This document shows, piece by piece, positions 17,055 through 25,685 of a stretch of 32,281 bases of DNA; position 1 is the stretch's first letter, and each line of letters starts with the position of its first letter. The notes beneath the pieces were generated by a model that saw only the letters and a list, made by a program, of their open reading frames with translations, did no database searches and was not told the origin of the DNA. Origin of the DNA: Pirellulales bacterium (GTDB lineage: Bacteria > Planctomycetota > Planctomycetia > Pirellulales > Pirellulaceae); assembly GCA_022451045.1 (NCBI GenBank), contig JAKUOW010000022.1, positions 1 through 32,281 of the forward strand, written 5' to 3'. The translations under genes were made by a program, and so were the position numbers.

Positions 17055-20000
17055 CTATAGTTTTTCAATAATCCCAGCGCCGAAAGTAAATCCACCACCA
17101 AACGCACAAAGGCCAAGTCTCTCACCAGCCTCTGATTCCGGTAGTACAGATTCCAGACACAACGGGATACTGCTGCTGGAAGTGTTGCCATGTTGAGCGA
17201 TATTGCTGAACACCTCTGTATTGATCCGGCGTTGTATGGCATCGATAATTCGTTGATTAGCCTGATGGGGTACGACCAGATCAAGTTGATCTATCAGGAT
17301 TCCCTTGTGTTGGCATACCCGGGTCAGGCTCGACATCATAGCACGCACGGCTTTTTGGAATACCTGCTTGCCTTTCATCTTGATCGAGCCGTTGTTCATA
17401 AGTGGTACGGAAAGTGTGCTGCCATCTTCGCCACGCGCTGATAATTCAGGTCTGTGCAGACGTGCAACGCTTTTATCAAAGTATGCTTCACCGTAGAGCA
17501 TCGTTGCCGTCGTAGCAGCACCAAACAATACAGATGTGTCAAAGTCGTCCAAATCAAGCAGAGGGGAAAGGACTTCAACCGTTGTAACGAGTACCCGGCC
17601 ATCGGGTTTACTCTGTAAGAAGTCATATCCAGCCTGTAGAGCATATAAATAACCACTACATGCAGCACTAATATCGTACGCCTGCAGCATAGTGTCTTGA
17701 CCGCCGGTAAGTTCACTTAGAATTCGGCAGGACATGCTTGGAGTGATCGTTTCCGGTGATGTTGTTGAGCAGATGAGCAGATCGATGTCGTCAATAAGTA
17801 ACTGCTCGTTTTCTAACAAGGAAGCGCACGAATCCACAGCCATTTGAAGAGGTGTTTGTGTTTCGTCCATCCAGTATCGTTGCCGGATTCCTGTTCGGCG
17901 TACGATATCATCCGATGTCATCTTATGGCGACCTTCAAGCAGGCGGTCATTGGAAATAGCTTCATTTCCGCAAATGCTTGATACGTGGGATATTCCAACA
18001 TCGAATGGGCGGCGTTCTTCGGTAGGTCTGGCCAGGCTAATTGTGTGACCTGATTTGCGCTGAGCGAGAACGGCGGTTCCCGGATTTTCTTGTGTGATAG
18101 GCTTTTTGCGACGGGTAGTGGATTCAACACTCAGTACGACAAGCGGTGCGCCGACAGCAATAGATTCGCCGACTTCGCCAAGTATTTCATCTACTGTTCC
18201 ATCAACGGAACTAGTGATATCAAACACACTCTTTGTTGCTTCAACCGTTGCTATCACATCCCCTTTGGCAACAGTGCCGCCATCTTCAACATGTATCTCA
18301 ACGATCTCGACCGATTCATCAGCTGGACCCGAACCGATCGCTTCGATGATTACCACACCGTCGGCCAGTTCAGTCGGCGGGATCCAGTCCAGATCCATAT
18401 CAAGCAAATCAGCACATGCAGTCAGTACTTTTTTATAGGACGGCAGGATAGCGATTTGGTTTTCGAAGTTACACGGGATAAAGGTGTCTTCACGTGCTAC
18501 GCGGCGCATGGCAACCGGGACATTGGCGCGTTCTGCAACGGTTGCGAGTATTTCAGCGCCCATGCCACACGTCTGATTATCTTCATGCACCACGACAAGC
18601 CGGGCGGTCGTTTCTGCTGAGGAAACGACAATTTTTTCATCCCAGGGTGAAATACTTCGGAGGTCAATTACTTCTGCTTCCACGCCAACATCAGAGAGTG
18701 CATTCGCGGCATTTTCGCAGAGTGAAACAGTGTTTCCCCATCCGACCAATGTAATATCACGGCCGCTTTGAACTTTTTTGGCTACTCCAATCGGGACAAA
18801 TTGTTCGTGAACATCGTCACTTGTCGTATGTTCGGAGTCATTTAGGCATGACTTTGGATACAGAAATACGGTTGGTCGATCGGACTCAAACGCGGCATTG
18901 AGCATACCAGCGGCATCGGCAGCTGTAGAGGGCATGAACACATCGATGCCCGGGCAGTGTGCAAACACTGATTCAAAAGTCTGAGCATGGTATGGGCCAA
19001 GTCCGGGCCGGAATGCGCCACATGCGATCATGAGAATTACGGGCGCTTTCCATGAGCCATCCGTTCGCCAGTGAATCGCACCTAGTTCTGAGACGATTTG
19101 GTTATATGCCGTTGGCATGAAATCAGCGAATTGGATAAATGCAACAGGGCGTTCTCCGGTAAGAGCACGTCCGATTGATTTGCCAACGATGGTGGACTCA
19201 GAAAGCGCTGAATTGAAAACCTGGTTCGGGAATTCGGTGCTTAAGCCGCGCGTTACACCAAATACGTCTCCTTTGGGGTCCTCGATGTCTTCGCCCAAGA
19301 GCGTGACGCCGGGGTCGGACTCTAAGTGATTCTCCAGCACTTTGCGAAGTGCATCTTTCATGTTGAGCTGATCACCTTCGCCACTGCCGAACTTTTCCCT
19401 TGAAGGATGAGTTACTTCTACAGGTAGTAAACTCTTTGCATCTAGTTTGGCTGCCGGGGTATCTGATGCGAGGGCATCCTCTTCTGCGGCTGCGACCTGA
19501 TCAGCTACTTGTGTTCGTATGAGTTTGAGATCTTCGTCGGTGATTCCTGCCTGACGTAGTTTGGCTTCCATTACGAGAATCGGATCGCCTGTTTCACAAG
19601 CGTTTCGAATATCTTCTTCCGTTCGGTAGATCGTGTGATCATCCGCATTGGTATGGCTGGTAAGTCGCTCTACGCTACAGACGATAATAGCTGGTTTACG
19701 GGATGTTCTTACGTCTGCTACCACTTCGCCAAATTGCTCGTGGCACTCAAGTGGATCGCGACCGTTTACATAGTGAATATCGATTCCGTAGAAGGAGTCT
19801 GCCTCACCATCAGGCAGCGAATAAAACGTTTTGCCATCTGTTGTGGTTGAGATGGCCCATTTGTTGTCCTGAATGACGAACAACACCGGTAATTCATCTC
19901 TAACTGCTTCGCCGATAGCTTCGAGGACTTCGCCCTGTTGTGTGGTTCCATCGCCGATTCCACAGTAGACGATTGGTTTGTTTGGGTTGTTTCGCACAGC

Positions 20001-20372
20001 TGCTGCAACGCCGACAGCCTGCAACGCATTGTTTCCAGTTGGCGTTACCATGCTGAGGATATTCAGTGCCGGATCATTCATAAAGGCGCTCATGCGGCGT
20101 CCTCTACCCGGTGAATCATCTGTGCATAGTAGCGTGTCAAAAAACGTGCGAACGTTTATGCCACGAGCCACGAGCAATGCGCGGTCACGGTAATGGCAGT
20201 GCAACCAGTCATCCGCTGTGAGATGGCTAGCCAGCGCTGCGGTGGCTTCATGCCCCGCGCCGGAGAGGTGAAAAAATGCATCACCTCTGTTAGTCAGCTC
20301 TTTTTCAACCTTGTCGATCTCACGTGCAGTGAGCATAGACCGGTAGAGACTGAGCAACTGCTGTTGATCCAT
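17055..20372 (-). CDS. Fusion protein: 2-oxoacid dehydrogenase E1 alpha - E1 beta - lipoyl domain - 3-oxoacyl-ACP synthase III
   Basis: Numbered from a GTG at 20405 the frame has 1116 residues; the ATG at 20372 (residue 12, MDQQQLLSLY) is the likelier start. Residues about 12-330 are E1 alpha with the thiamine-diphosphate motif GDG at 151-153 running to N-K-W. Residues about 345-675 are E1 beta (LLGEDIEDPKGDVFG, QFADFMPTAYNQIVSE, VVHEDN). Residues about 683-762 are a lipoyl domain with the lysine K725 in VEATKSVFD. A linker leads to a KASIII (FabH-like) domain, about 800-1116, with the full triad C916 (DISAACSGY), H1047 (VVPHQAN) and N1074 (HGNTSS). No E2 catalytic or E3 domain is present. 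The parts would decarboxylate a 2-oxoacid, carry the acyl group on the lipoyl arm and hand it to the synthase, perhaps priming chain synthesis; that route is inference. It is followed 21 bp later by the BMC shell gene. Confidence 0.93.
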   Translation of the reverse strand: MDQQQLLSLYRSMLTAREIDKVEKELTNRGDAFFHLSGAGHEATAALASHLTADDWLHCHYRDRALLVARGINVRTFFDTLLCTDDSPGRGRRMSAFMNDPALNILSMVTPTGNNALQAVGVAAAVRNNPNKPIVYCGIGDGTTQQGEVLEAIGEAVRDELPVLFVIQDNKWAISTTTDGKTFYSLPDGEADSFYGIDIHYVNGRDPLECHEQFGEVVADVRTSRKPAIIVCSVERLTSHTNADDHTIYRTEEDIRNACETGDPILVMEAKLRQAGITDEDLKLIRTQVADQVAAAEEDALASDTPAAKLDAKSLLPVEVTHPSREKFGSGEGDQLNMKDALRKVLENHLESDPGVTLLGEDIEDPKGDVFGVTRGLSTEFPNQVFNSALSESTIVGKSIGRALTGERPVAFIQFADFMPTAYNQIVSELGAIHWRTDGSWKAPVILMIACGAFRPGLGPYHAQTFESVFAHCPGIDVFMPSTAADAAGMLNAAFESDRPTVFLYPKSCLNDSEHTTSDDVHEQFVPIGVAKKVQSGRDITLVGWGNTVSLCENAANALSDVGVEAEVIDLRSISPWDEKIVVSSAETTARLVVVHEDNQTCGMGAEILATVAERANVPVAMRRVAREDTFIPCNFENQIAILPSYKKVLTACADLLDMDLDWIPPTELADGVVIIEAIGSGPADESVEIVEIHVEDGGTVAKGDVIATVEATKSVFDITSSVDGTVDEILGEVGESIAVGAPLVVLSVESTTRRKKPITQENPGTAVLAQRKSGHTISLARPTEERRPFDVGISHVSSICGNEAISNDRLLEGRHKMTSDDIVRRTGIRQRYWMDETQTPLQMAVDSCASLLENEQLLIDDIDLLICSTTSPETITPSMSCRILSELTGGQDTMLQAYDISAACSGYLYALQAGYDFLQSKPDGRVLVTTVEVLSPLLDLDDFDTSVLFGAATTATMLYGEAYFDKSVARLHRPELSARGEDGSTLSVPLMNNGSIKMKGKQVFQKAVRAMMSSLTRVCQHKGILIDQLDLVVPHQANQRIIDAIQRRINTEVFSNIAQHGNTSSSSIPLCLESVLPESEAGERLGLCAFGGGFTFGAGIIEKL

Positions 20373-20594
20373 TGAGTTGATATATCCCGTCCGTTGGAGT
20401 GGCACTCACTGAATTAAGATGAGGTCAGCGATTAACCAGACCCTGGTAGTAGTCTTTGTATACCGTCGATTCTACCTCAGATTGCAAATCAAATACTGCG
20501 CTAAAACGCAATAAAACAACCGCATAAATGAAGTTTCCGCGTTTGTTTTTGAGAAATTCCCTTAGCCTGACCGAAAAAAACGATCCGTCGTGGG

Positions 20595-22973
20595 CTATTT
20601 AAGACCAAGAAGTCGCTTGCTCTCAGAAAGTACAAATTCGACATCCATAAACGGTTCATAGCTGATATCCTGCCAGCGAATTAAGCCATCGGTATCGACG
20701 AGGAATGTGCCGTGTAACGGTTGATCTTCAAAGCCATCATAGGCACGGTATGTTTTGAAGACGTCGAGGCTTTCATCACTATAAAGAGGGATCGGCATCG
20801 ATTTACCTTCGTCTGCGTATGCCTGAATCGATGCCTTGAGGTCATCGAGGCTATCAGTACTGACAGCGATGACATTGATACCAGTTGCTTCGAATTTCTC
20901 TACCATGGGTGCAAATTTTTGTAGTTGTTCAGTGCAGAGCAAGCAGCCATGACCAAGGTAGAAAATCACAACGGTTGGTTTACCATTGCTGATTTTCTCA
21001 AAATTCCCTTTCTTATTTCGATGATCTCGCAAGATCCAGTTTTCAGCAGAAGGTGGTGACCAACGAAACGGCCCAAGTGTATCCAATTCAGGTCGATCAC
21101 CAATGTCATCCTGTAATACACGTTCCGTGCGCCAATCAGCTTCACACCCCAGTTCTTCTGCAAGTGCGGTTACCCGCTCAAATACGGGTGACTGCATATC
21201 AACCGAACTCGAGATAGCCTGTAACTGGCTCATGCGTTTCTTAGCATCATCTTTCTTTTCCATATCCCAAAGTAGCTGTACGTAGAGTGCCAAAGGCTGC
21301 ACTTCGTTCTTATGAGAATCTACATGACCATCGGCAGTTTTGATTGCACCTTCAGCGTCACCTGTTTTCCATTGCAATCGAGCCATAAGAATTTTATCGA
21401 TGGCTCCAGCTTTCTTGAGCTGTTCATGTGCTTCGTTCAGTTTGTCTTCGTTTAGCAACTTATAGCCATTGATAGCACTGATAGCTTGTTCGATTGACCG
21501 AATTTTCGAATCGTATTTTCGGCGGGCATCAGACTTTGCTTTGTCCAGCGCTTTCTTATCGTCTTTCTTTTCTTTTGTTTGTTTCTCTTTCTCTTTAGTT
21601 TCAGCTTCCTGCTCTGCCTTGGACTGTTCAGATTTTTGCGTTTCCAATCGGGTTTGCAAGTCTTCAAGGATCGGTGTGGTGGCTTCGTTGTTACCAACTT
21701 GAACATAGGCAATGCCCAAATGGCGCAGCCGCTTAATTTGTTCTGACTCATCGCTGGTAGCATCCAGGTATTGAGAATTACAAAGCTCAATCAGGTCTTC
21801 CCAGCGTTCGTACATTAGCAGGGTCGTAAACAGTCGTTGACGACCGTAGTAACTACTTCCGCGACGACTCATCGTGTTGTACTTCGGATGACGCGGTAAG
21901 GAGATACTATTCTTTGAGAGATTAATAGCATCCTGGACACGCCCGATGTTCATGAGATTCCGGCAAAGCCATTCGTTATTGTGTGCAAAATTGTGGATTT
22001 GATCCGGTAGTACTTGATCACGCATCATGTGCGCGTGATCCACGCGTGCCGAAGCTTCCTGTTGAAAGACCGCATCTTCGTATCGTCGTAATCGAGAGAA
22101 GATATGTCCCGGCATATGCCACATATGTGCAATCCCTGGCGAGGTCTGTCCACATCTGGCTGCACTGGAAACAGCGGTTTCCGGTTTTTCGTAATCCCAC
22201 AAGTGAATGCGATAATGGTGGCAGGGATGCATCGGGTTCTTGGCGAATACTTGTTGCAGTAGTGCATCCACCGCAAGGTGACTGGGGATTGGGATACCAC
22301 TTGAGCGGCTTCCCCATAAGTGGAGTGCGAGTATGGCCCGGGCTTCGATATCATCCGGGTACTCAAATAGCAGTGCCTCAAGTGCTTTCACGTATGCCTC
22401 GGCGCGTTCCTTCTTCTTGTTTGGATCCGCATGGACATATGCATGAAGCATGTCAATGAAACGCTTTTCCCGATCTGTTACGTTTTCATAGAGTTTCTTG
22501 GCTTCATCCATAAACACTTTTGAACGTTTTGTGTTGTTTCGATTTGCCATCCCCATGCCCCAGTAAGCCATCGCGCATTTGGGATCGAGAGTTAGTGCCT
22601 GACGGAATGATCGTTCAGCTTCCAGATACCAGAAGCCGTGTAGTTGGCCGACTCCCTGAACAAAGAATTTCTTCGCTTTCTCGGATTCCGACGTAATCGG
22701 GAATTCAATATTCGGCATCCCTTTCATTAGGTACGCCTGTTGTCGTGGGCCTTCGTTGAACGCTTCGCCGTGGTACGAGTGACCAGCAATCGGGCCGGAG
22801 GTGTTGTCCGGATCTTCGGCCGATTCCTTTTCTTTTTCACTATCGGATTTTTGAGCAGTTTGATTAGCTTGTTTCGCCTTAGCTTGATCAGCGGTTTTAG
22901 AGGCTTCTTGTCCCATTACCAATGATGTAAGCGAAAGTAGTGCCGGAAGCAAAATAAAGAAAGAGAGTCTCAT
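20595..22973 (-). CDS. Exported TPR-repeat protein with C-terminal AhpC/TSA-type redoxin domain
   Basis: The 792-residue product (ATG at 22973; an upstream ATG at 22997 would add eight residues) has a signal peptide MRLSFFILLPALLSL ending near VMGQ, then a Lys/Glu/Gln-rich stretch. Residues about 90-450 contain tetratricopeptide-like helices (YLEAERSFRQALTLDPKCAMAYWGMGMA is a clear unit). A very charged Glu/Lys coiled segment lies near 455-500. The last 150 residues form a thioredoxin-fold peroxiredoxin/TlpA-like domain: VVIFYLGHGCLLCTEQLQ with C-L-L-C at about 677-680, INVIAVSTDS, and GTFLVDTDGLIRW. It would sit in the periplasm as a thiol-dependent redox or disulfide protein tethered to a protein-binding scaffold. 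Combining TPR with a redoxin is known in planctomycetes and Bacteroidota, but the partner is unknown. It lies upstream of the E1-KASIII gene on the same strand, with a gap of about 190-220 bp. Confidence 0.82.
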   Translation of the reverse strand: MRLSFFILLPALLSLTSLVMGQEASKTADQAKAKQANQTAQKSDSEKEKESAEDPDNTSGPIAGHSYHGEAFNEGPRQQAYLMKGMPNIEFPITSESEKAKKFFVQGVGQLHGFWYLEAERSFRQALTLDPKCAMAYWGMGMANRNNTKRSKVFMDEAKKLYENVTDREKRFIDMLHAYVHADPNKKKERAEAYVKALEALLFEYPDDIEARAILALHLWGSRSSGIPIPSHLAVDALLQQVFAKNPMHPCHHYRIHLWDYEKPETAVSSAARCGQTSPGIAHMWHMPGHIFSRLRRYEDAVFQQEASARVDHAHMMRDQVLPDQIHNFAHNNEWLCRNLMNIGRVQDAINLSKNSISLPRHPKYNTMSRRGSSYYGRQRLFTTLLMYERWEDLIELCNSQYLDATSDESEQIKRLRHLGIAYVQVGNNEATTPILEDLQTRLETQKSEQSKAEQEAETKEKEKQTKEKKDDKKALDKAKSDARRKYDSKIRSIEQAISAINGYKLLNEDKLNEAHEQLKKAGAIDKILMARLQWKTGDAEGAIKTADGHVDSHKNEVQPLALYVQLLWDMEKKDDAKKRMSQLQAISSSVDMQSPVFERVTALAEELGCEADWRTERVLQDDIGDRPELDTLGPFRWSPPSAENWILRDHRNKKGNFEKISNGKPTVVIFYLGHGCLLCTEQLQKFAPMVEKFEATGINVIAVSTDSLDDLKASIQAYADEGKSMPIPLYSDESLDVFKTYRAYDGFEDQPLHGTFLVDTDGLIRWQDISYEPFMDVEFVLSESKRLLGLK

Positions 22974-23134
22974 TTGAATTCTCGCCATAGGGGCCATGAA
23001 TCGAACGGCCCGTAGTTCAACTTTGTGGGAAAAATGGTTGTTTCTTTAGCTGGATACAAACCTATTTCACTATTCGCTCAGCTTACAGCAAAGTCACCTA
23101 TTGTTGTAGTGTCTTAAGATGCCTACTCAGACAA

Positions 23135-23344
23135 CTAGTCAACAGCGACTTCCAGTTCTTCACCGTCGAATTCGACGATATCACCTTCAACGAGCTTGCG
23201 TCGACGCCGTGTCTCAACTTCACCGTTAACCAAAACATAACCGGATTGAATCATCAGTTTTGCCTGACCACCCGTTTCAACCACGTTAGCAAGTTTAATG
23301 AAGTGATCGAGTCGAATATGTGGTACTTCTTGTTCAGTGTTCAT
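23135..23344 (-). CDS. Small S4-domain RNA-binding protein (YbcJ/YaaA-like)
   Basis: This 69-residue protein is a single S4 fold, matching the YbcJ-like family of small ribosome- or RNA-associated proteins. Visible marks are IRLDHFIKLANVVETGGQAK, the SGYVLVNGEVETRRRRKL turn and GDIVEFDGEELEV. Length is normal (about 70). The role in these bacteria is not established; RNA binding follows from the fold. It is preceded by the EEP-family gene on the same strand with 44 bp between, so an operon is likely. Confidence 0.88.
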   Translation of the reverse strand: MNTEQEVPHIRLDHFIKLANVVETGGQAKLMIQSGYVLVNGEVETRRRRKLVEGDIVEFDGEELEVAVD

Positions 23345-23388
23345 GTTGTTTAGTCTTCGTGTTGCTCAGGACTCAAGAGGTAGTGAGC

Positions 23389-24393
23389 TTATTTGAGATC
23401 AAACGTTACGACGACCGGATAATGATCACTTATGTCGCGTTCCTCTTGAGGTATTTTGAAATAGATATCGTAATGGTCTTTATCCGGCATGTTCCTGACA
23501 CATAAATCCTTACGATTTTGGATGGACTTAAAGGATGGATCAAATTGCTGGCGCGAATCGAACATTAAAGTTGTGCTGATGAATATTCGGTCGAATTGAC
23601 GTCCGGTTAGGTGTGTTGCTCGGTCTTCCGCAGCGATCTTGGCATGCAGATCAAATAACACCAACTGGCTGAGTGAGCTTGCCAGATTACAAATCACTCC
23701 GGCATCTGAGTTGGGTGATGTCTTGTCACATGGGACAGCGGTATTAATGTCTCCGAGAACAATAACATTCTGACCTTCTTTTAGCATTGGGCGAATCCAA
23801 TGCTGGATGAGTTGGCATTGCCGTGATCGAGCATCTGCCCCTCGTGCAGAAGCACGCAGATGAACATTCAGCAGTGTTATAGAAGTGGACTTATCTCCAT
23901 TTTGCCATCGGAAGGTAGCAAAAGCATGCTTTGAGAGATTGTAGTACTTCTTGCTGTTGTACATCTCCTTGGTCTGTGATTTGCGTGACAGGTCGACCAA
24001 TTCACCACGATACAGATAGCCAACATCCTGTTCGGTATATGTATCGCGTCCCTGAACGAAGGCTACTTGAAATTCCAAATCGTGTTTCGTGCGTAGTTCT
24101 TTACTCAAATCGTTGAGCACTTTCTCATTTTCGATTTCCTGCAGTGCGAGAATTGTCGGATTCAGCTTTGCAATTGCTTCAGCTGTAACTTTGACTCGCC
24201 AATGCCACTCAGATTCACTTGGCGCCGAGAGCTTCTTGGATAAATCTGTTTTATTGTCGGAAGTGTCGTGATCATAAAACCACTCCAAGTTCCAAGTAGC
24301 GATCCGAATACTTGACGGTGCATCCTGTGCGGCAATGAATGGAGCGTTTAGAAAGAGTGCAATAAGAAAAACGGGGTGAATTCGTCTTGGCAT
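23389..24393 (-). CDS. Exported endonuclease/exonuclease/phosphatase-family protein
   Basis: This 334-residue protein (ATG at 24393; a TTG at 24408 would add five residues) has a signal peptide MPRRIHPVFLIALFLNAPFIAAQ, then the EEP fold. Catalytic motifs seen are IATWNLEWFYD (Asn), ILALQEIEN (Glu), ITLLNVHLRA (His), NVIVLGDINT (Asp/Asn) and a C-terminal RDISDHYPVVV (Asp-His pair). The family includes DNases, sphingomyelinases and inositol phosphatases; here the substrate cannot be told, but an exported nuclease or phosphodiesterase is likely. No membrane anchor besides the signal is visible. It is divergent from the WecE-type gene at 24530. Confidence 0.88.
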   Translation of the reverse strand: MPRRIHPVFLIALFLNAPFIAAQDAPSSIRIATWNLEWFYDHDTSDNKTDLSKKLSAPSESEWHWRVKVTAEAIAKLNPTILALQEIENEKVLNDLSKELRTKHDLEFQVAFVQGRDTYTEQDVGYLYRGELVDLSRKSQTKEMYNSKKYYNLSKHAFATFRWQNGDKSTSITLLNVHLRASARGADARSRQCQLIQHWIRPMLKEGQNVIVLGDINTAVPCDKTSPNSDAGVICNLASSLSQLVLFDLHAKIAAEDRATHLTGRQFDRIFISTTLMFDSRQQFDPSFKSIQNRKDLCVRNMPDKDHYDIYFKIPQEERDISDHYPVVVTFDLK

Positions 24394-24529
24394 AGCTGTT
24401 TCTAACAATCAGTATGAACGAGCAGAGGACATCGGAACCGAATCTCAGCAATCAACGAGAAATCTGCTGATGCGGTTAGTCTAGCACTGAGCACGTTTAG
24501 AATCTACTTGGGCGATAAATCAGCTAACC

Positions 24530-25672
24530 ATGGCTTTTCAGGTTCCATTTAATCGACCGTTTCAATCCGGAAATGAGCTGGAATACATTTCCGAAGCGAT
24601 CGGACAGGGAGACCTCTCAGGTGATGGAGATTTTTCACACCGATGCGCTGAACTTCTTAAGAGTAGATACGGGATTCACCACGTACTGCTGACTCCGTCA
24701 TGTACTGCGGCACTGGAATTGTCGTTTATGCTTTTGGATCTGTCCGAAGGTGACGAAGTAATTGTTCCGTCGTTTACATTCGTAACAACAGCCAGTGCAG
24801 TCGTCCGAGCGGGTGGCAAGCCTGTATTCGTTGACATACGTCCCGATACGCTGAATCTCGATCCGGAATTGGTTGAAAAGGCCATTACTTCAAATACCAA
24901 GGCTATTGTTCCTGTCCACTATGCGGGGGTTGGATGTGAAATGTCAGCATTCAACTCTCTTGCACAGAAGAATGGATTGCGGATCATTGAAGATGCTGCA
25001 CAAGGAGTCCATGCCTATTGCGATGGGAACGCACTTGGTTCCATGGGAGATCTCGGAACGTATAGTTTTCACCAGACTAAGAATTTTAGCTGCGGTGAAG
25101 GAGGTGCCCTTTGTATCAATGATCCATTTCTTGTGGATCGCGCGGAGATTTTAAGGGAGAAGGGAACGAATCGACGTCAGTTTCTAAGTGGTCAGGTGGA
25201 CAAGTATAGTTGGGTGGACATTGGTTCATCGCTGTTACCGAGTGAACTGACTTCAGCATTTTTGTATGCACAGTTGCAGGCTGCCGATGAGATTACGGCC
25301 AAACGCAAAGAGATTTTCAATCGTTACCTTGATGGCTTTCAATCTCTTGTTGAGGACAACCTGATCCAATTGCCGGTGATCCCGGAGAATTGTGATAGCA
25401 ACTACCACTTGTTTCATGTGCTCGTTAGAAACAGCGATACACGCGATCGCGTATTAGAGAATCTTCAGGAATGCGGGATCCATGCAGTGTTTCATTATGT
25501 GCCATTGCATCTATCAAAGGCGGGACAAAAGTATCAGACGGCTGGTAACAGATTGCCTGTGACAGAAGATGTTAGCGGTAGATTAATACGACTACCGATC
25601 TACCCTGATATGACTACAGACCAGCAGACGCTTGTAGTTAATGAATTTACGCGTTTGGTAACGGGTGACTGA
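24530..25672 (+). CDS. wecE: WecE/RffA-type dTDP-4-amino-4,6-dideoxygalactose transaminase
   Basis: This 380-residue PLP enzyme closely follows WecE, which transaminates dTDP-4-keto-6-deoxyglucose to the 4-amino-4,6-dideoxygalactose precursor of surface glycans. Runs shared with the family are VLLTPSCTAALE, GDEVIVPSFTFVTTASA, VHYAGVGCEM, EDAAQGVHAY, the PLP lysine in SFHQTKNFSCGEGGA, and REKGTNRRQFLSGQVDKYSWVDIGSS, a signature quite specific for WecE within the DegT/DnrJ/EryC1/StrS family. Length is normal. It converges on the membrane glycosyltransferase-like gene with 13 bp between stops, at the edge of the glycan cluster. No dTDP-glucose synthesis genes are in view. Confidence 0.92.
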   Translation: MAFQVPFNRPFQSGNELEYISEAIGQGDLSGDGDFSHRCAELLKSRYGIHHVLLTPSCTAALELSFMLLDLSEGDEVIVPSFTFVTTASAVVRAGGKPVFVDIRPDTLNLDPELVEKAITSNTKAIVPVHYAGVGCEMSAFNSLAQKNGLRIIEDAAQGVHAYCDGNALGSMGDLGTYSFHQTKNFSCGEGGALCINDPFLVDRAEILREKGTNRRQFLSGQVDKYSWVDIGSSLLPSELTSAFLYAQLQAADEITAKRKEIFNRYLDGFQSLVEDNLIQLPVIPENCDSNYHLFHVLVRNSDTRDRVLENLQECGIHAVFHYVPLHLSKAGQKYQTAGNRLPVTEDVSGRLIRLPIYPDMTTDQQTLVVNEFTRLVTGD

Positions 25673-25685
25673 ACGGCCGGTAATG

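Noticed and set aside
19766-20029. Long antisense frames within the E1-KASIII, TPR and RND genes
   Set aside because: They lie inside strongly supported coding regions and their translations show no protein-like pattern or ribosome site.
20515-20547. Inverted repeat AACAACCGC...GCGTTTGTT as a terminator of the TPR-redoxin gene
   Set aside because: The stem has a mismatch and on the minus strand it is followed only by a loose T-rich stretch. It also lies in the promoter region of the fusion gene, so it is not called.
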